This document shows positions 54,721-62,063 of a stretch of 64,000 nucleotides of DNA, in pieces; the first letter of the stretch is position 1, and the number at the start of each line of letters is the position of its first letter. The translations under genes and the position numbers were made by a program. The notes under the pieces are model-generated. The model worked only from the letters and a program-made list of their open reading frames with translations. It made no database searches and was not told where the DNA came from. This DNA comes from CAZUTO01 sp964623085 (GTDB lineage: Bacteria > Pseudomonadota > Gammaproteobacteria > Pseudomonadales > GM7GCV1). The DNA lies in contig CAZUTO010000003.1 of NCBI GenBank assembly GCA_964623085.1, positions 81,574 to 145,573 of the forward strand. Reading direction: 5' to 3'.

Positions 54721-56052
54721 GTGAAAAAACTATTTATTCAAACCCATGGCTGCCAGATGAATGAGTACGACTCTGCTCGTATGCGAGATCTTCTGGGCGA
54801 CAGTCATGGCATGCAAGAAACGGACGATGCAGCAGAGGCCGATGTGCTGTTGCTTAACACTTGCTCAATTCGAGAAAAAGCGCAGGAAAAAGTCTTCCAT
54901 CAACTTGGTCGCTGGAAACACCTAAAAGAAAAAAAACCTGATCTCGTTATCGGCGTAGGTGGATGCGTCGCCAGCCAAGAAGGCGACGCCATAGCCAAGC
55001 GCGCGCCCTTTGTTGATCTAATCTTTGGTCCACAGACACTGCATCGTTTGCCTGAAATGATGACAGAGCACAAACAAGACAGCGGCGCGACCGTGGTCGA
55101 CATCAGCTTTCCCGAGATTGAAAAATTTGATCGCCTGCCGCAACCAGAAGCCGATGGCGCAACGGCTTTCGTTTCCATTATGGAAGGCTGCTCCAAATAC
55201 TGCACGTTCTGCGTGGTGCCCTATACGCGTGGCGAAGAAGTAAGCCGACCGCTAGAAGACGTGCTCGCTGAGGTCGCTCACCTCGCCAAACAAGGAGTAC
55301 GCGAGGTGAACTTGCTCGGGCAAAACGTCAACGCCTATCGTGGCGATACTCCCGAAGGCGGCGTCGCACGTTTTTCAGAGTTAATTCCTTTAGTTGCAGC
55401 CATTGAGGGTATTAGCCGTATTCGCTATACCACCTCACATCCCGTTGAGTTTACCGATGATTTGATCGCCTGCTATGCCGACGTGCCCGAGCTCGTTAAC
55501 CACTTGCACCTGCCTGTGCAAAGTGGCTCTGATCGCATCTTGATGCAAATGAAGCGCGGCCATACCACTATTGAATACAAAGCGAAGATTCGTGCACTGC
55601 GCAGAATTCGGCCAGATATCAGCATCTCTTCAGACTTTATCATTGGCTTCCCAGGTGAAACCGAAGATGACTTCAATGCAACCATGAAACTCATTGAAGA
55701 TGTGGGGTTCGATACCTCATTCAGCTTTATATACAGTGCTCGCCCCGGCACGCCAGCTGCGGATCTCCCCGATGAGGTTTCGGAAGAAGTGAAAAAAGAG
55801 CGTCTACAAAAGCTGCAGGCACGCATTCTGCAAGATGTTCGGCAGATAAGCCTGTCGATGGTGGGCACCGAACAAGAGATACTGGTCACGGGCTATTCAA
55901 AAAAAGACCCAGGCCAACTACAAGGCCGTACCGAGAACAACCGCGTGGTCAATTTCCGCACGGATCAAACCGATCTTATTAACGGCTTTACCAGAGTGAA
56001 AATTTTGGAAGCATTGCCAAACTCGCTCATTGGCGAAATCATCAGCACTTAG
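54721..56052 (+). CDS. miaB: tRNA-2-methylthio-N6-dimethylallyladenosine synthase MiaB
   Basis: MiaB methylthiolates i6A37 in tRNA. The 443-residue protein starts at GTG, opening KKLFIQTHGCQMNEYDS. N-terminal cysteines (GCQMNEYDS, NTCSIREKA, GGCVASQ) bind the auxiliary cluster. The radical SAM motif CSKYCTFC lies near residue 157, and a TRAM domain occupies the C-terminus. All hallmarks are intact. It is convergent with rluE. Confidence 0.97.
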   Translation: MKKLFIQTHGCQMNEYDSARMRDLLGDSHGMQETDDAAEADVLLLNTCSIREKAQEKVFHQLGRWKHLKEKKPDLVIGVGGCVASQEGDAIAKRAPFVDLIFGPQTLHRLPEMMTEHKQDSGATVVDISFPEIEKFDRLPQPEADGATAFVSIMEGCSKYCTFCVVPYTRGEEVSRPLEDVLAEVAHLAKQGVREVNLLGQNVNAYRGDTPEGGVARFSELIPLVAAIEGISRIRYTTSHPVEFTDDLIACYADVPELVNHLHLPVQSGSDRILMQMKRGHTTIEYKAKIRALRRIRPDISISSDFIIGFPGETEDDFNATMKLIEDVGFDTSFSFIYSARPGTPAADLPDEVSEEVKKERLQKLQARILQDVRQISLSMVGTEQEILVTGYSKKDPGQLQGRTENNRVVNFRTDQTDLINGFTRVKILEALPNSLIGEIIST

Positions 56053-56080
56053 CCAAGTGCAGCATTAGGTACAAAACAGG

Positions 56081-56620
56081 CTATTGATCGACCACCCGAT
56101 AGCTACCGGGGCCGATGCCGTTAATCGTCCACTGATCTACAGCATAACGAATGAGACGAAGCGTCGGAAAACCTACCGCCGCTGTCATACGCCGTACTTG
56201 GCGATTTCTACCCTCTCGAATAGTCAATTCAAGCCAAGAAGTGGCAATCGTTTTGCGTTCTCGAATGGGCGGGGTTCTGGGCCAAATATCGGGGGCATTA
56301 ATCAATCGTGCCTCGGCCGGCTTTGTCAGTCCATCTTTCAAATTCACACCAACCCGCAGCTGCCCCATAACAGCCTCATCCGGCTCACCTTCCACCTGCA
56401 CCCAATAGGTCTTCGGTTTCTTAAACTTGGGTGAACTAATCTGGCTTTGCAGTTTTCCATCATCCGTAAGTACCAAGAGCCCTTCAGAGTCTTTGTCTAA
56501 CCGCCCCGCCGCATAAACGTTTGGGATATCAATAAACTCCGCCAAGGTTTGCTTGCCCTCTTGGCTAGTAAATTGACTAAGCACCCCATAGGGCTTGTTA
56601 AACAGAACGATTTTGGCCAA
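56081..56620 (-). CDS. rluE: 23S rRNA pseudouridine synthase RluE
   Basis: This RsuA-family enzyme makes pseudouridine in 23S rRNA. At 179 residues it is a short form without an S4 domain, as RluE is. The catalytic Asp is in AGRLDKDSEGLLVL, and the motif REGRNRQVRRM is present. E. coli RluE acts at position 2457; target inferred from that. Confidence 0.88.
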   Translation of the reverse strand: MAKIVLFNKPYGVLSQFTSQEGKQTLAEFIDIPNVYAAGRLDKDSEGLLVLTDDGKLQSQISSPKFKKPKTYWVQVEGEPDEAVMGQLRVGVNLKDGLTKPAEARLINAPDIWPRTPPIRERKTIATSWLELTIREGRNRQVRRMTAAVGFPTLRLIRYAVDQWTINGIGPGSYRVVDQ

Positions 56621-56718
56621 AAATGCATACCTATGTATTAGGCCTCTATTCTAACGATCAACGCATACAAACTCACAGAATCAATCAATCCAAGCATCAG
56701 CTATGGCACAATTGACCA

Positions 56719-57204
56719 ATGACAAAGCAACAAACACCTCTCACTCATATAAACACCAAAGGCGAAGCCCATATGGTGGATGTATCTGAGAAATCAGATA
56801 CTTCGCGCACCGCGGTTGCAGAAAGCCAATTGCAGCTCAGCCAAACGGTGTTACAAGCACTAGAAGCTGATGAGAACCCTAAGGGTGATGTCTTCGCTAC
56901 CGCGCGTATTGCTGGTATTCAGGCAGCAAAAAAATGCAGCGATTTAATTCCACTATGTCACCCGCTTCCATTAAGCAAAGTCAGCATCGATATAGAAATG
57001 ACTAACGCCCGTATTCGAATACTAGCGACCTGTAAAACCACTGGGAAAACCGGTGTAGAAATGGAAGCACTCACAGCCGCATCTATTGCCGCACTCACTA
57101 TCTACGATATGTGCAAAGCCATCGATAAAAGCATCCTGATTAAAGAAACGCGCCTGCTCGAAAAAACCGGCGGCAAATCCGGAAACTGGCACGCGGACAC
57201 CTAG
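56719..57204 (+). CDS. moaC: Cyclic pyranopterin monophosphate synthase MoaC
   Basis: MoaC converts the product of MoaA to cPMP, the first stable molybdopterin precursor. The 161-residue protein contains the family segments GDVFATARIAGIQAAKKCSDLIPLCHPLPL and EALTAASIAALTIYDMCKA split around residue 110. The catalytic Lys/His region KAIDKSILI is present. It is first of a seven-gene cofactor cluster on the plus strand; moaD starts 4 bp later. Confidence 0.96.
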   Translation: MTKQQTPLTHINTKGEAHMVDVSEKSDTSRTAVAESQLQLSQTVLQALEADENPKGDVFATARIAGIQAAKKCSDLIPLCHPLPLSKVSIDIEMTNARIRILATCKTTGKTGVEMEALTAASIAALTIYDMCKAIDKSILIKETRLLEKTGGKSGNWHADT

Positions 57205-57208
57205 CCCG

Positions 57209-57460
57209 ATGGCAACTATCCTATTTTTCGGGAGCCTTGGTGACTGCGTTGACCAAACTGAGTTCAACTTCGAGCTCACCGAGAACACAAAGACGGCCCA
57301 AGATGTATTCGATGCAATCGCGATTGAACACCCAGAACTAATCGACGCAAAAAAATCCACGCCTATCAACGTCGCGCTCAATCAAAAAATGGCCGAGTGG
57401 GCTTCTCCTGTTTCCGATGGCGATGAGCTCGCGTTTTTGCCACCAGTTACCGGAGGCTAA
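57209..57460 (+). CDS. moaD: Molybdopterin synthase sulfur-carrier subunit MoaD
   Basis: The 83-residue ubiquitin-like protein ends FLPPVTGG; the C-terminal Gly-Gly receives sulfur as a thiocarboxylate. It lies 4 bp downstream of moaC and directly upstream of its partner gene moaE. Confidence 0.92.
   Translation: MATILFFGSLGDCVDQTEFNFELTENTKTAQDVFDAIAIEHPELIDAKKSTPINVALNQKMAEWASPVSDGDELAFLPPVTGG
57452..57456 (+). promoter_or_regulatory. Ribosome binding site fixing the moaE start
   Basis: GGAGG at 57452-57456 lies 8 bp before a TTG codon at 57465 and overlaps the last codons of moaD. It selects TTG over the upstream ATG at 57417, which would overlap moaD by 44 bp. Confidence 0.75.
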
Positions 57461-57464
57461 GTCT

Positions 57465-57923
57465 TTGCCTGTCATTGTTTCCGAATCAGATTTCAATATC
57501 GCTGAAGAATATGAGCGGTTGCGCGCCAGCACCGACAACACTCCCGGCGCAATAGTGCAGTTCGTCGGTCTTGTTCGTGACTTTAATCAAGATGGCGAGG
57601 TTCAAACATTGGAGCTTGAGCATTATGCTGGCATGACAGAAGCAGTCATCGGCGATATATGCACACAAGCGCAACAACGCTGGAATATTTCTGAGCCCAC
57701 CGTCATTCATCGCGTCGGCAAACTACAACCTACGGATCAGATCGTGCTGGTTGCCATTGCGTCAAGCCATCGCGCAGATGCCTTCGCAGCCTGTGAGTTT
57801 GTGATGGATCAATTAAAGACCAATGCGACCTTTTGGAAAAAAGAAAAGCGCAGTGGCCACACTGATGACTGGCTTGCCATGAAAGATTCAGACCGCCAAC
57901 GCGCGCAGCGTTGGGAAAAATAA
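57465..57923 (+). CDS. moaE: Molybdopterin synthase catalytic subunit MoaE
   Basis: MoaE adds sulfur carried by MoaD to cPMP. With the TTG start at 57465 the protein has 152 residues, a normal length, beginning with PVIVSESDFNIAEEY. Family segments GAIVQFVGLVRDFNQDG, EHYAGMTE and VAIASSHRADAF are intact, with the Lys-rich active-site end KTNATFWKKEKR. Confidence 0.93.
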   Translation: MPVIVSESDFNIAEEYERLRASTDNTPGAIVQFVGLVRDFNQDGEVQTLELEHYAGMTEAVIGDICTQAQQRWNISEPTVIHRVGKLQPTDQIVLVAIASSHRADAFAACEFVMDQLKTNATFWKKEKRSGHTDDWLAMKDSDRQRAQRWEK

Positions 57924-57935
57924 CTTCGGTTTTAC

Positions 57936-58562
57936 ATGAGTAACATAACCGGCGCCATTCTTGCAGGTGGACAGTCCTCTCGCTTTGGCAACACCAACAA
58001 GGCGCTAGCTCTGCTCGATTACAAGCCACTGATACAACACGTCATTGACCGGCTGGCGCCCCAAGTCTCCGATCTCATTCTGAGCGGCGAGCCATACGAT
58101 GATCATCAACTGAGCATACCAACACCGAGTAAATGGGTAGCCGATATGACCCAGGGTCATGGTCCCTTAATAGCCGTGCTTAGCTGCCTAAATCAGCTAC
58201 AGGAACAAAATAGGGAGCAAGATAGAAAACAAAACAACGAGTGGCTGCTTACATCAGCTTGCGACACGCCCTTTTTACCGCTGGATCTCGCTGAAAAACT
58301 TATGCGCGCCGCTGTAACTGAAAAAATGCCTATCGCAGTGGCTCACGATGGCACCCGCCTTCAGCCTGCCACCATGCTTTGGCACCGAGATCTTTTTCCG
58401 ATACTAAAGGCAGAAACCGAAACGGGTATACGCGGTTTCCATCAGTTTTTGGATACACAACCACATGCCGTTTTTACATGGCCGGTTGGCACCAATCACT
58501 TTATAAATATCAACACTCAGTTAGACTTGGAAAACGCTGAAGCATTGCTGCCAACTAGCTAG
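57936..58562 (+). CDS. mobA: Molybdenum cofactor guanylyltransferase MobA
   Basis: MobA attaches GMP to molybdopterin to form the bis-MGD cofactor of many reductases. The 208-residue protein starts GAILAGGQSSRFGNTNKAL, the nucleotide-binding loop, and has the metal-binding segment SACDTPFLP. Its presence suggests the organism makes bis-MGD enzymes of the DMSO-reductase family, though none is encoded in the window. Confidence 0.93.
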   Translation: MSNITGAILAGGQSSRFGNTNKALALLDYKPLIQHVIDRLAPQVSDLILSGEPYDDHQLSIPTPSKWVADMTQGHGPLIAVLSCLNQLQEQNREQDRKQNNEWLLTSACDTPFLPLDLAEKLMRAAVTEKMPIAVAHDGTRLQPATMLWHRDLFPILKAETETGIRGFHQFLDTQPHAVFTWPVGTNHFININTQLDLENAEALLPTS

Positions 58563-58592
58563 CCCCATCCGTTCTATAGGAGCATCTACATA

Positions 58593-59144
58593 GTGTCTAA
58601 AATAGCGCCTAAAACAGTGTCTAAAAACGAGTCGCCTTTTATTCCGTTGAACATCGCCGTGCTGACGGTATCTGACACCCGCACTATGGATAACGACACC
58701 TCTGGCCAATACCTCTGCGAACAAATTAAAGCGGCGGGGCACAAACAGGCTGATAGAAAAATCGTCATCGATGATATCTACCTGATTCGGGCAGCGGTAT
58801 CGCAATGGATTGCTGACACAAGCATCCACGCAATCATTAGCACTGGCGGCACAGGGTTTACCGGACGAGATTCAACGCCAGAAGCAATGACTCCTCTTTT
58901 CGACAAACACATCGAAGGATTTGGCGAGCTTTTCCGTCAGCTCTCTTATGATGAAATTGGCACCTCAACCGTGCAAAGCAGATGCTTGGGCGGCATAGCC
59001 AACCGCACCGTTATTTTCTGCCTACCCGGCTCTACTGGTGCATGTAAAACGGGCTGGAATCGCATCCTCGCAGAACAACTCGATGCTGGCCATCGACCCT
59101 GTAATTTTGTCTCGCATACCAATGCTGACAATCACCCGACATAA
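58593..59144 (+). CDS. moaB: Molybdenum cofactor biosynthesis protein MoaB
   Basis: MoaB/Mog-type proteins adenylate molybdopterin before metal insertion by MoeA. The 183-residue product starts at GTG (58593), with a further GTG at 58611. It has family segments AVLTVSDTRTMDNDTSG and ISTGGTGFTGRDSTPEA, then LPGSTGACKTGW. An AGGAG motif lies upstream. Confidence 0.92.
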   Translation: MSKIAPKTVSKNESPFIPLNIAVLTVSDTRTMDNDTSGQYLCEQIKAAGHKQADRKIVIDDIYLIRAAVSQWIADTSIHAIISTGGTGFTGRDSTPEAMTPLFDKHIEGFGELFRQLSYDEIGTSTVQSRCLGGIANRTVIFCLPGSTGACKTGWNRILAEQLDAGHRPCNFVSHTNADNHPT

Positions 59145-59171
59145 CTATCTATATAACTACCCATATATCAC

Positions 59172-60395
59172 ATGCTGCAACCCGTCGACGAAGCGATTCA
59201 GTCACTGCTCAAACAAGCTATTACCGCAGAGCAAGTGATTCATGTGCCAGTAACAGAAGCCTGCGGGCATGTCCTAGCTGAGGATATTGTCTCAGCGATT
59301 CGTGTGCCTCCAGCCGACAACAGCGCAATGGACGGCTATGCATTGCGACTAGAGGATGCACATCAAAGCAATGCTTTGCCAATTAGCCAGCGTATTCCTG
59401 CCGGCACACCACCAGAACCATTAAAAGCCGGCACCGCCGCAAGAATATTTACCGGTGCCCAGGTTCCAGCAGGCGCCGATGTCGTCATCATGCAAGAAAA
59501 TGCGAAGGTCCATGATAGTTCCTCCACAGAGGATTCCGTCCAGTTTACTCAGCTGCCCGACTCAGCAGGCGCAAACATCCGCCGAGCGGGAGAGGACATC
59601 GAAACCGGAGCGACGATTCTCAAGTCTGGCACTGCACTTCGGCCGCAAGAAACAGGGCTGCTCGCTTCTATTGGTGTTGCACAGGTAGCAGTATTTAAAC
59701 CAGTGCGCGTTGCGGTTCTTTCGACAGGTTCAGAGCTAGCCGAACCCGGGCATCCGCTCTTGCCGGGGCAGATATACAACTCCAATCGCCCAATGATGCT
59801 TTCCATGCTCAATGCCATGGGCTTTGAAGCCATCGATGCCGGTATTTGCAAAGACACGCTCGATGGCACAAAACAGGCGCTAGCAGATGCAGCAAAAGAT
59901 GTGGATGTCATCATCACTTCCGGCGGTGTCTCCGTAGGCGATGAAGATCACGTCAAAGCCGCGGTGGAAGCACTGGGTGAACTCAATCTTTGGAAGGTGG
60001 CGATTAAGCCGGGCAAACCCTTTGCTTTCGGCAAAATAGCCCACCAGGGACATTCCGCGCACTTTATCGGGCTGCCGGGTAACCCCGCCTCGGTATTCAC
60101 CACTTTTCTAATACTCGCTCGGCCTTTCTTGATGGCATGCCAAGGCAAATCAAGCACTGGCATAGTGCCAATAGGCGTACCTGCAGGGTTTTCTCGAAAA
60201 GCCGCTTCCAGACAAGAATATCTGCGCGTCAGAGTCGTCGATGGAAAACTAGCATTGTTTCCGAACCAAGGCAGCGGCGTACTTACTTCCGCCTGCTGGG
60301 GCGAAGGCTTTGCAATACATAGAATCGGCGCAGAAATCACCGAAGGCGAACAAATGGATTTCGTTCCTTTTTCAGCATTGCTCAGCGCCCACTAA
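59172..60395 (+). CDS. moeA: Molybdopterin molybdotransferase MoeA
   Basis: MoeA inserts molybdate into adenylated molybdopterin. The 407-residue protein has the segment PPADNSAMDGYALR near the N-terminus, FTGAQVPAGADVVIMQEN, STGSELAEPGHPLLPGQIYNSN (split in the family motif), and ITSGGVSVGDEDHVK. Length matches the family. It lies between moaB and moaA. Confidence 0.94.
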   Translation: MLQPVDEAIQSLLKQAITAEQVIHVPVTEACGHVLAEDIVSAIRVPPADNSAMDGYALRLEDAHQSNALPISQRIPAGTPPEPLKAGTAARIFTGAQVPAGADVVIMQENAKVHDSSSTEDSVQFTQLPDSAGANIRRAGEDIETGATILKSGTALRPQETGLLASIGVAQVAVFKPVRVAVLSTGSELAEPGHPLLPGQIYNSNRPMMLSMLNAMGFEAIDAGICKDTLDGTKQALADAAKDVDVIITSGGVSVGDEDHVKAAVEALGELNLWKVAIKPGKPFAFGKIAHQGHSAHFIGLPGNPASVFTTFLILARPFLMACQGKSSTGIVPIGVPAGFSRKAASRQEYLRVRVVDGKLALFPNQGSGVLTSACWGEGFAIHRIGAEITEGEQMDFVPFSALLSAH

Positions 60396-60453
60396 ATCTT
60401 GGATAACATCGGTTTCACTAGGTGTATGTGCCCGCCTAGGATAAACTTTTTAC

Positions 60454-61467
60454 ATGCTAACGCAGACACCAAAAGACCACTCTCCCTCGCTGATCGATCC
60501 TTTCGGCAGGGAGATTACCTATATCCGGCTGTCTGTTACTGATCGCTGCAACCTACGTTGCACATACTGCATGGCAGAAGATATGCAATTTCTGCCGCGC
60601 GCCAAAGTACTGACGTTGGAAGAAATGGAACAGATAGCGCGTGCGTTTGTCGAGCTTGGCGTCAAAAAAATTCGGTTAACCGGTGGTGAACCACTGGTTC
60701 GCAAAGGCGTGATTGATCTAGTTCAGAATCTCGGACAGTTAGATGGGCTCAACGAGCTGGTGATGACCAGCAATGGCGTGCTGCTAAGCGACTTTGCCCA
60801 ACCCCTCGCCGATGCCGGAATTAGTCGGCTGAATATCAGCATCGATAGCTTAAAGCCTGACCGCTTTCATTCCATGACACGTTTTGGTGTGTTGGATGAG
60901 GTGCTCGCGGGAATTAAAGCCGCCCAAAAGGCAGGGTTTAAACAGATCAAGCTGAATGCGGTCATTCTCAATGGCGTGAACGATGACGAGCTACTCGATC
61001 TTACTGAATTTGCGCTCGATGGCGGTATGGATATTTCGTTTATTGAAGAAATGCCGCTGGGGTATATCAATTCGCATCAGCGATCAGAGACCACAACCGC
61101 ATCAAAAAGCCTGCGCGAGCAACTTTCTAGCAAGTTCAGCATGGCGCCATCGTCAAAAACTACAGGCGGACCTTCTCGTTATTGGAAAGTGAAAGGCTAC
61201 GACAATCAGGTCGGCTTTATTTCACCCATGACCGACAATTTTTGTAGCGATTGCAACAGAGTCAGAATAACCACTGAAGGCCAATTGCTGCTTTGTCTCG
61301 GCAATGAGCATTCACTCAATTTGCGCGATCTCATACGCCGATCTCCAGGCGACAGCGAAAAGCTTAAGTCCGCTATCCGTGAGGCAATTTCACGCAAACC
61401 AGAGCGCCACCATTTTGATCCTAATGACACACGCATTGTTCGGTTTATGAGTGCCACTGGCGGTTAG
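60454..61467 (+). CDS. moaA: GTP 3',8-cyclase MoaA
   Basis: MoaA is a radical SAM enzyme starting molybdopterin synthesis from GTP. The 337-residue protein has the N-terminal cluster motif CNLRCTYC, a second cluster in the C-terminal half (FCSDCNRVRITTEGQLLLC), and the essential C-terminal Gly-Gly (FMSATGG). It is the last gene of the cluster, although it acts first in the pathway. Confidence 0.96.
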   Translation: MLTQTPKDHSPSLIDPFGREITYIRLSVTDRCNLRCTYCMAEDMQFLPRAKVLTLEEMEQIARAFVELGVKKIRLTGGEPLVRKGVIDLVQNLGQLDGLNELVMTSNGVLLSDFAQPLADAGISRLNISIDSLKPDRFHSMTRFGVLDEVLAGIKAAQKAGFKQIKLNAVILNGVNDDELLDLTEFALDGGMDISFIEEMPLGYINSHQRSETTTASKSLREQLSSKFSMAPSSKTTGGPSRYWKVKGYDNQVGFISPMTDNFCSDCNRVRITTEGQLLLCLGNEHSLNLRDLIRRSPGDSEKLKSAIREAISRKPERHHFDPNDTRIVRFMSATGG

Positions 61468-61494
61468 CCGCTCGAATACTTCCCTTTATTATTG

Positions 61495-61974
61495 TTATTG
61501 CTGGCTCAGTTTTTCAAATAGGGCTACAAGATCTACTTCTGACATGGCATTCGTGTCCGCAGTGAGAAGGCTCTGAATACGACCACGAATGATGCTGATG
61601 GTATTCAGAAATGCGTCGGCGATATCGTCATCTGAACCCTCCATACGCGAAGGATCTGCCAAACCCCAGTGCACGCGGAATGCATCACCAAACCAAGCGG
61701 GGCATGGCTCACCAGCTGCAGAGTCACAGACGGTAATCACCACATCCGGCTTCCAGCTTTCGTGCTCATCCCAAGATTGGCTGCACAGCCCTTGAGTGCT
61801 GATACCCGCTTCTGCCAAATACTTTAGCGATAGTGGGTGCACCTCCCCCACGGGCTGGCTACCGGCAGAGCGCGCGGTTAATGTAGGAGAGACGCCATCG
61901 GAAAGATGATTGGTAATCGCTTCCGCCAAAATACTGCGGCAGCGATTATGCGTACAAATAAATAGCAGCTTCAT
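61495..61974 (-). CDS. arsC: ArsC-type arsenate reductase (thioredoxin-coupled, LMW phosphatase fold)
   Basis: The 159-residue protein has the phosphatase-like loop CTHNRCRS with Cys7 and Arg13, and later Cys83 and Cys91 (VCDSAAGEPCPAWF). Three cysteines in this layout are expected for thioredoxin-coupled ArsC rather than a protein tyrosine phosphatase. The usual DPSRMEGSDDD-like acid segment follows. No arsR, arsB or acr3 is adjacent. It is convergent with moaA. Confidence 0.85.
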   Translation of the reverse strand: MKLLFICTHNRCRSILAEAITNHLSDGVSPTLTARSAGSQPVGEVHPLSLKYLAEAGISTQGLCSQSWDEHESWKPDVVITVCDSAAGEPCPAWFGDAFRVHWGLADPSRMEGSDDDIADAFLNTISIIRGRIQSLLTADTNAMSEVDLVALFEKLSQQ

Positions 61975-62002
61975 AACACCTCTGGTTATTCACACTTTAG
62001 GC

Positions 62003-62036
62003 AAAAAAAACGGGCAGTGTTAGCTGCCCGTTTTTT
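62003..62036 (-). terminator. Intrinsic terminator after the GLUG-repeat gene
   Basis: CGGGCAG (62011-62017) and CTGCCCG (62024-62030) form the stem with a 6-base loop, with an A-run on the left and T-run on the right. It lies about 30 bp past the stop codon of the large minus-strand gene and can work in both directions. Confidence 0.88.
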
Positions 62037-62063
62037 ACTACTGCTAAAAAGCCTGAAACTGCA

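Noticed and set aside
57417..57464. moaE start at the ATG at 57417
   Set aside because: It would overlap moaD by 44 bp; GGAGG at 57452-57456 points to the TTG at 57465, where the conserved protein begins.
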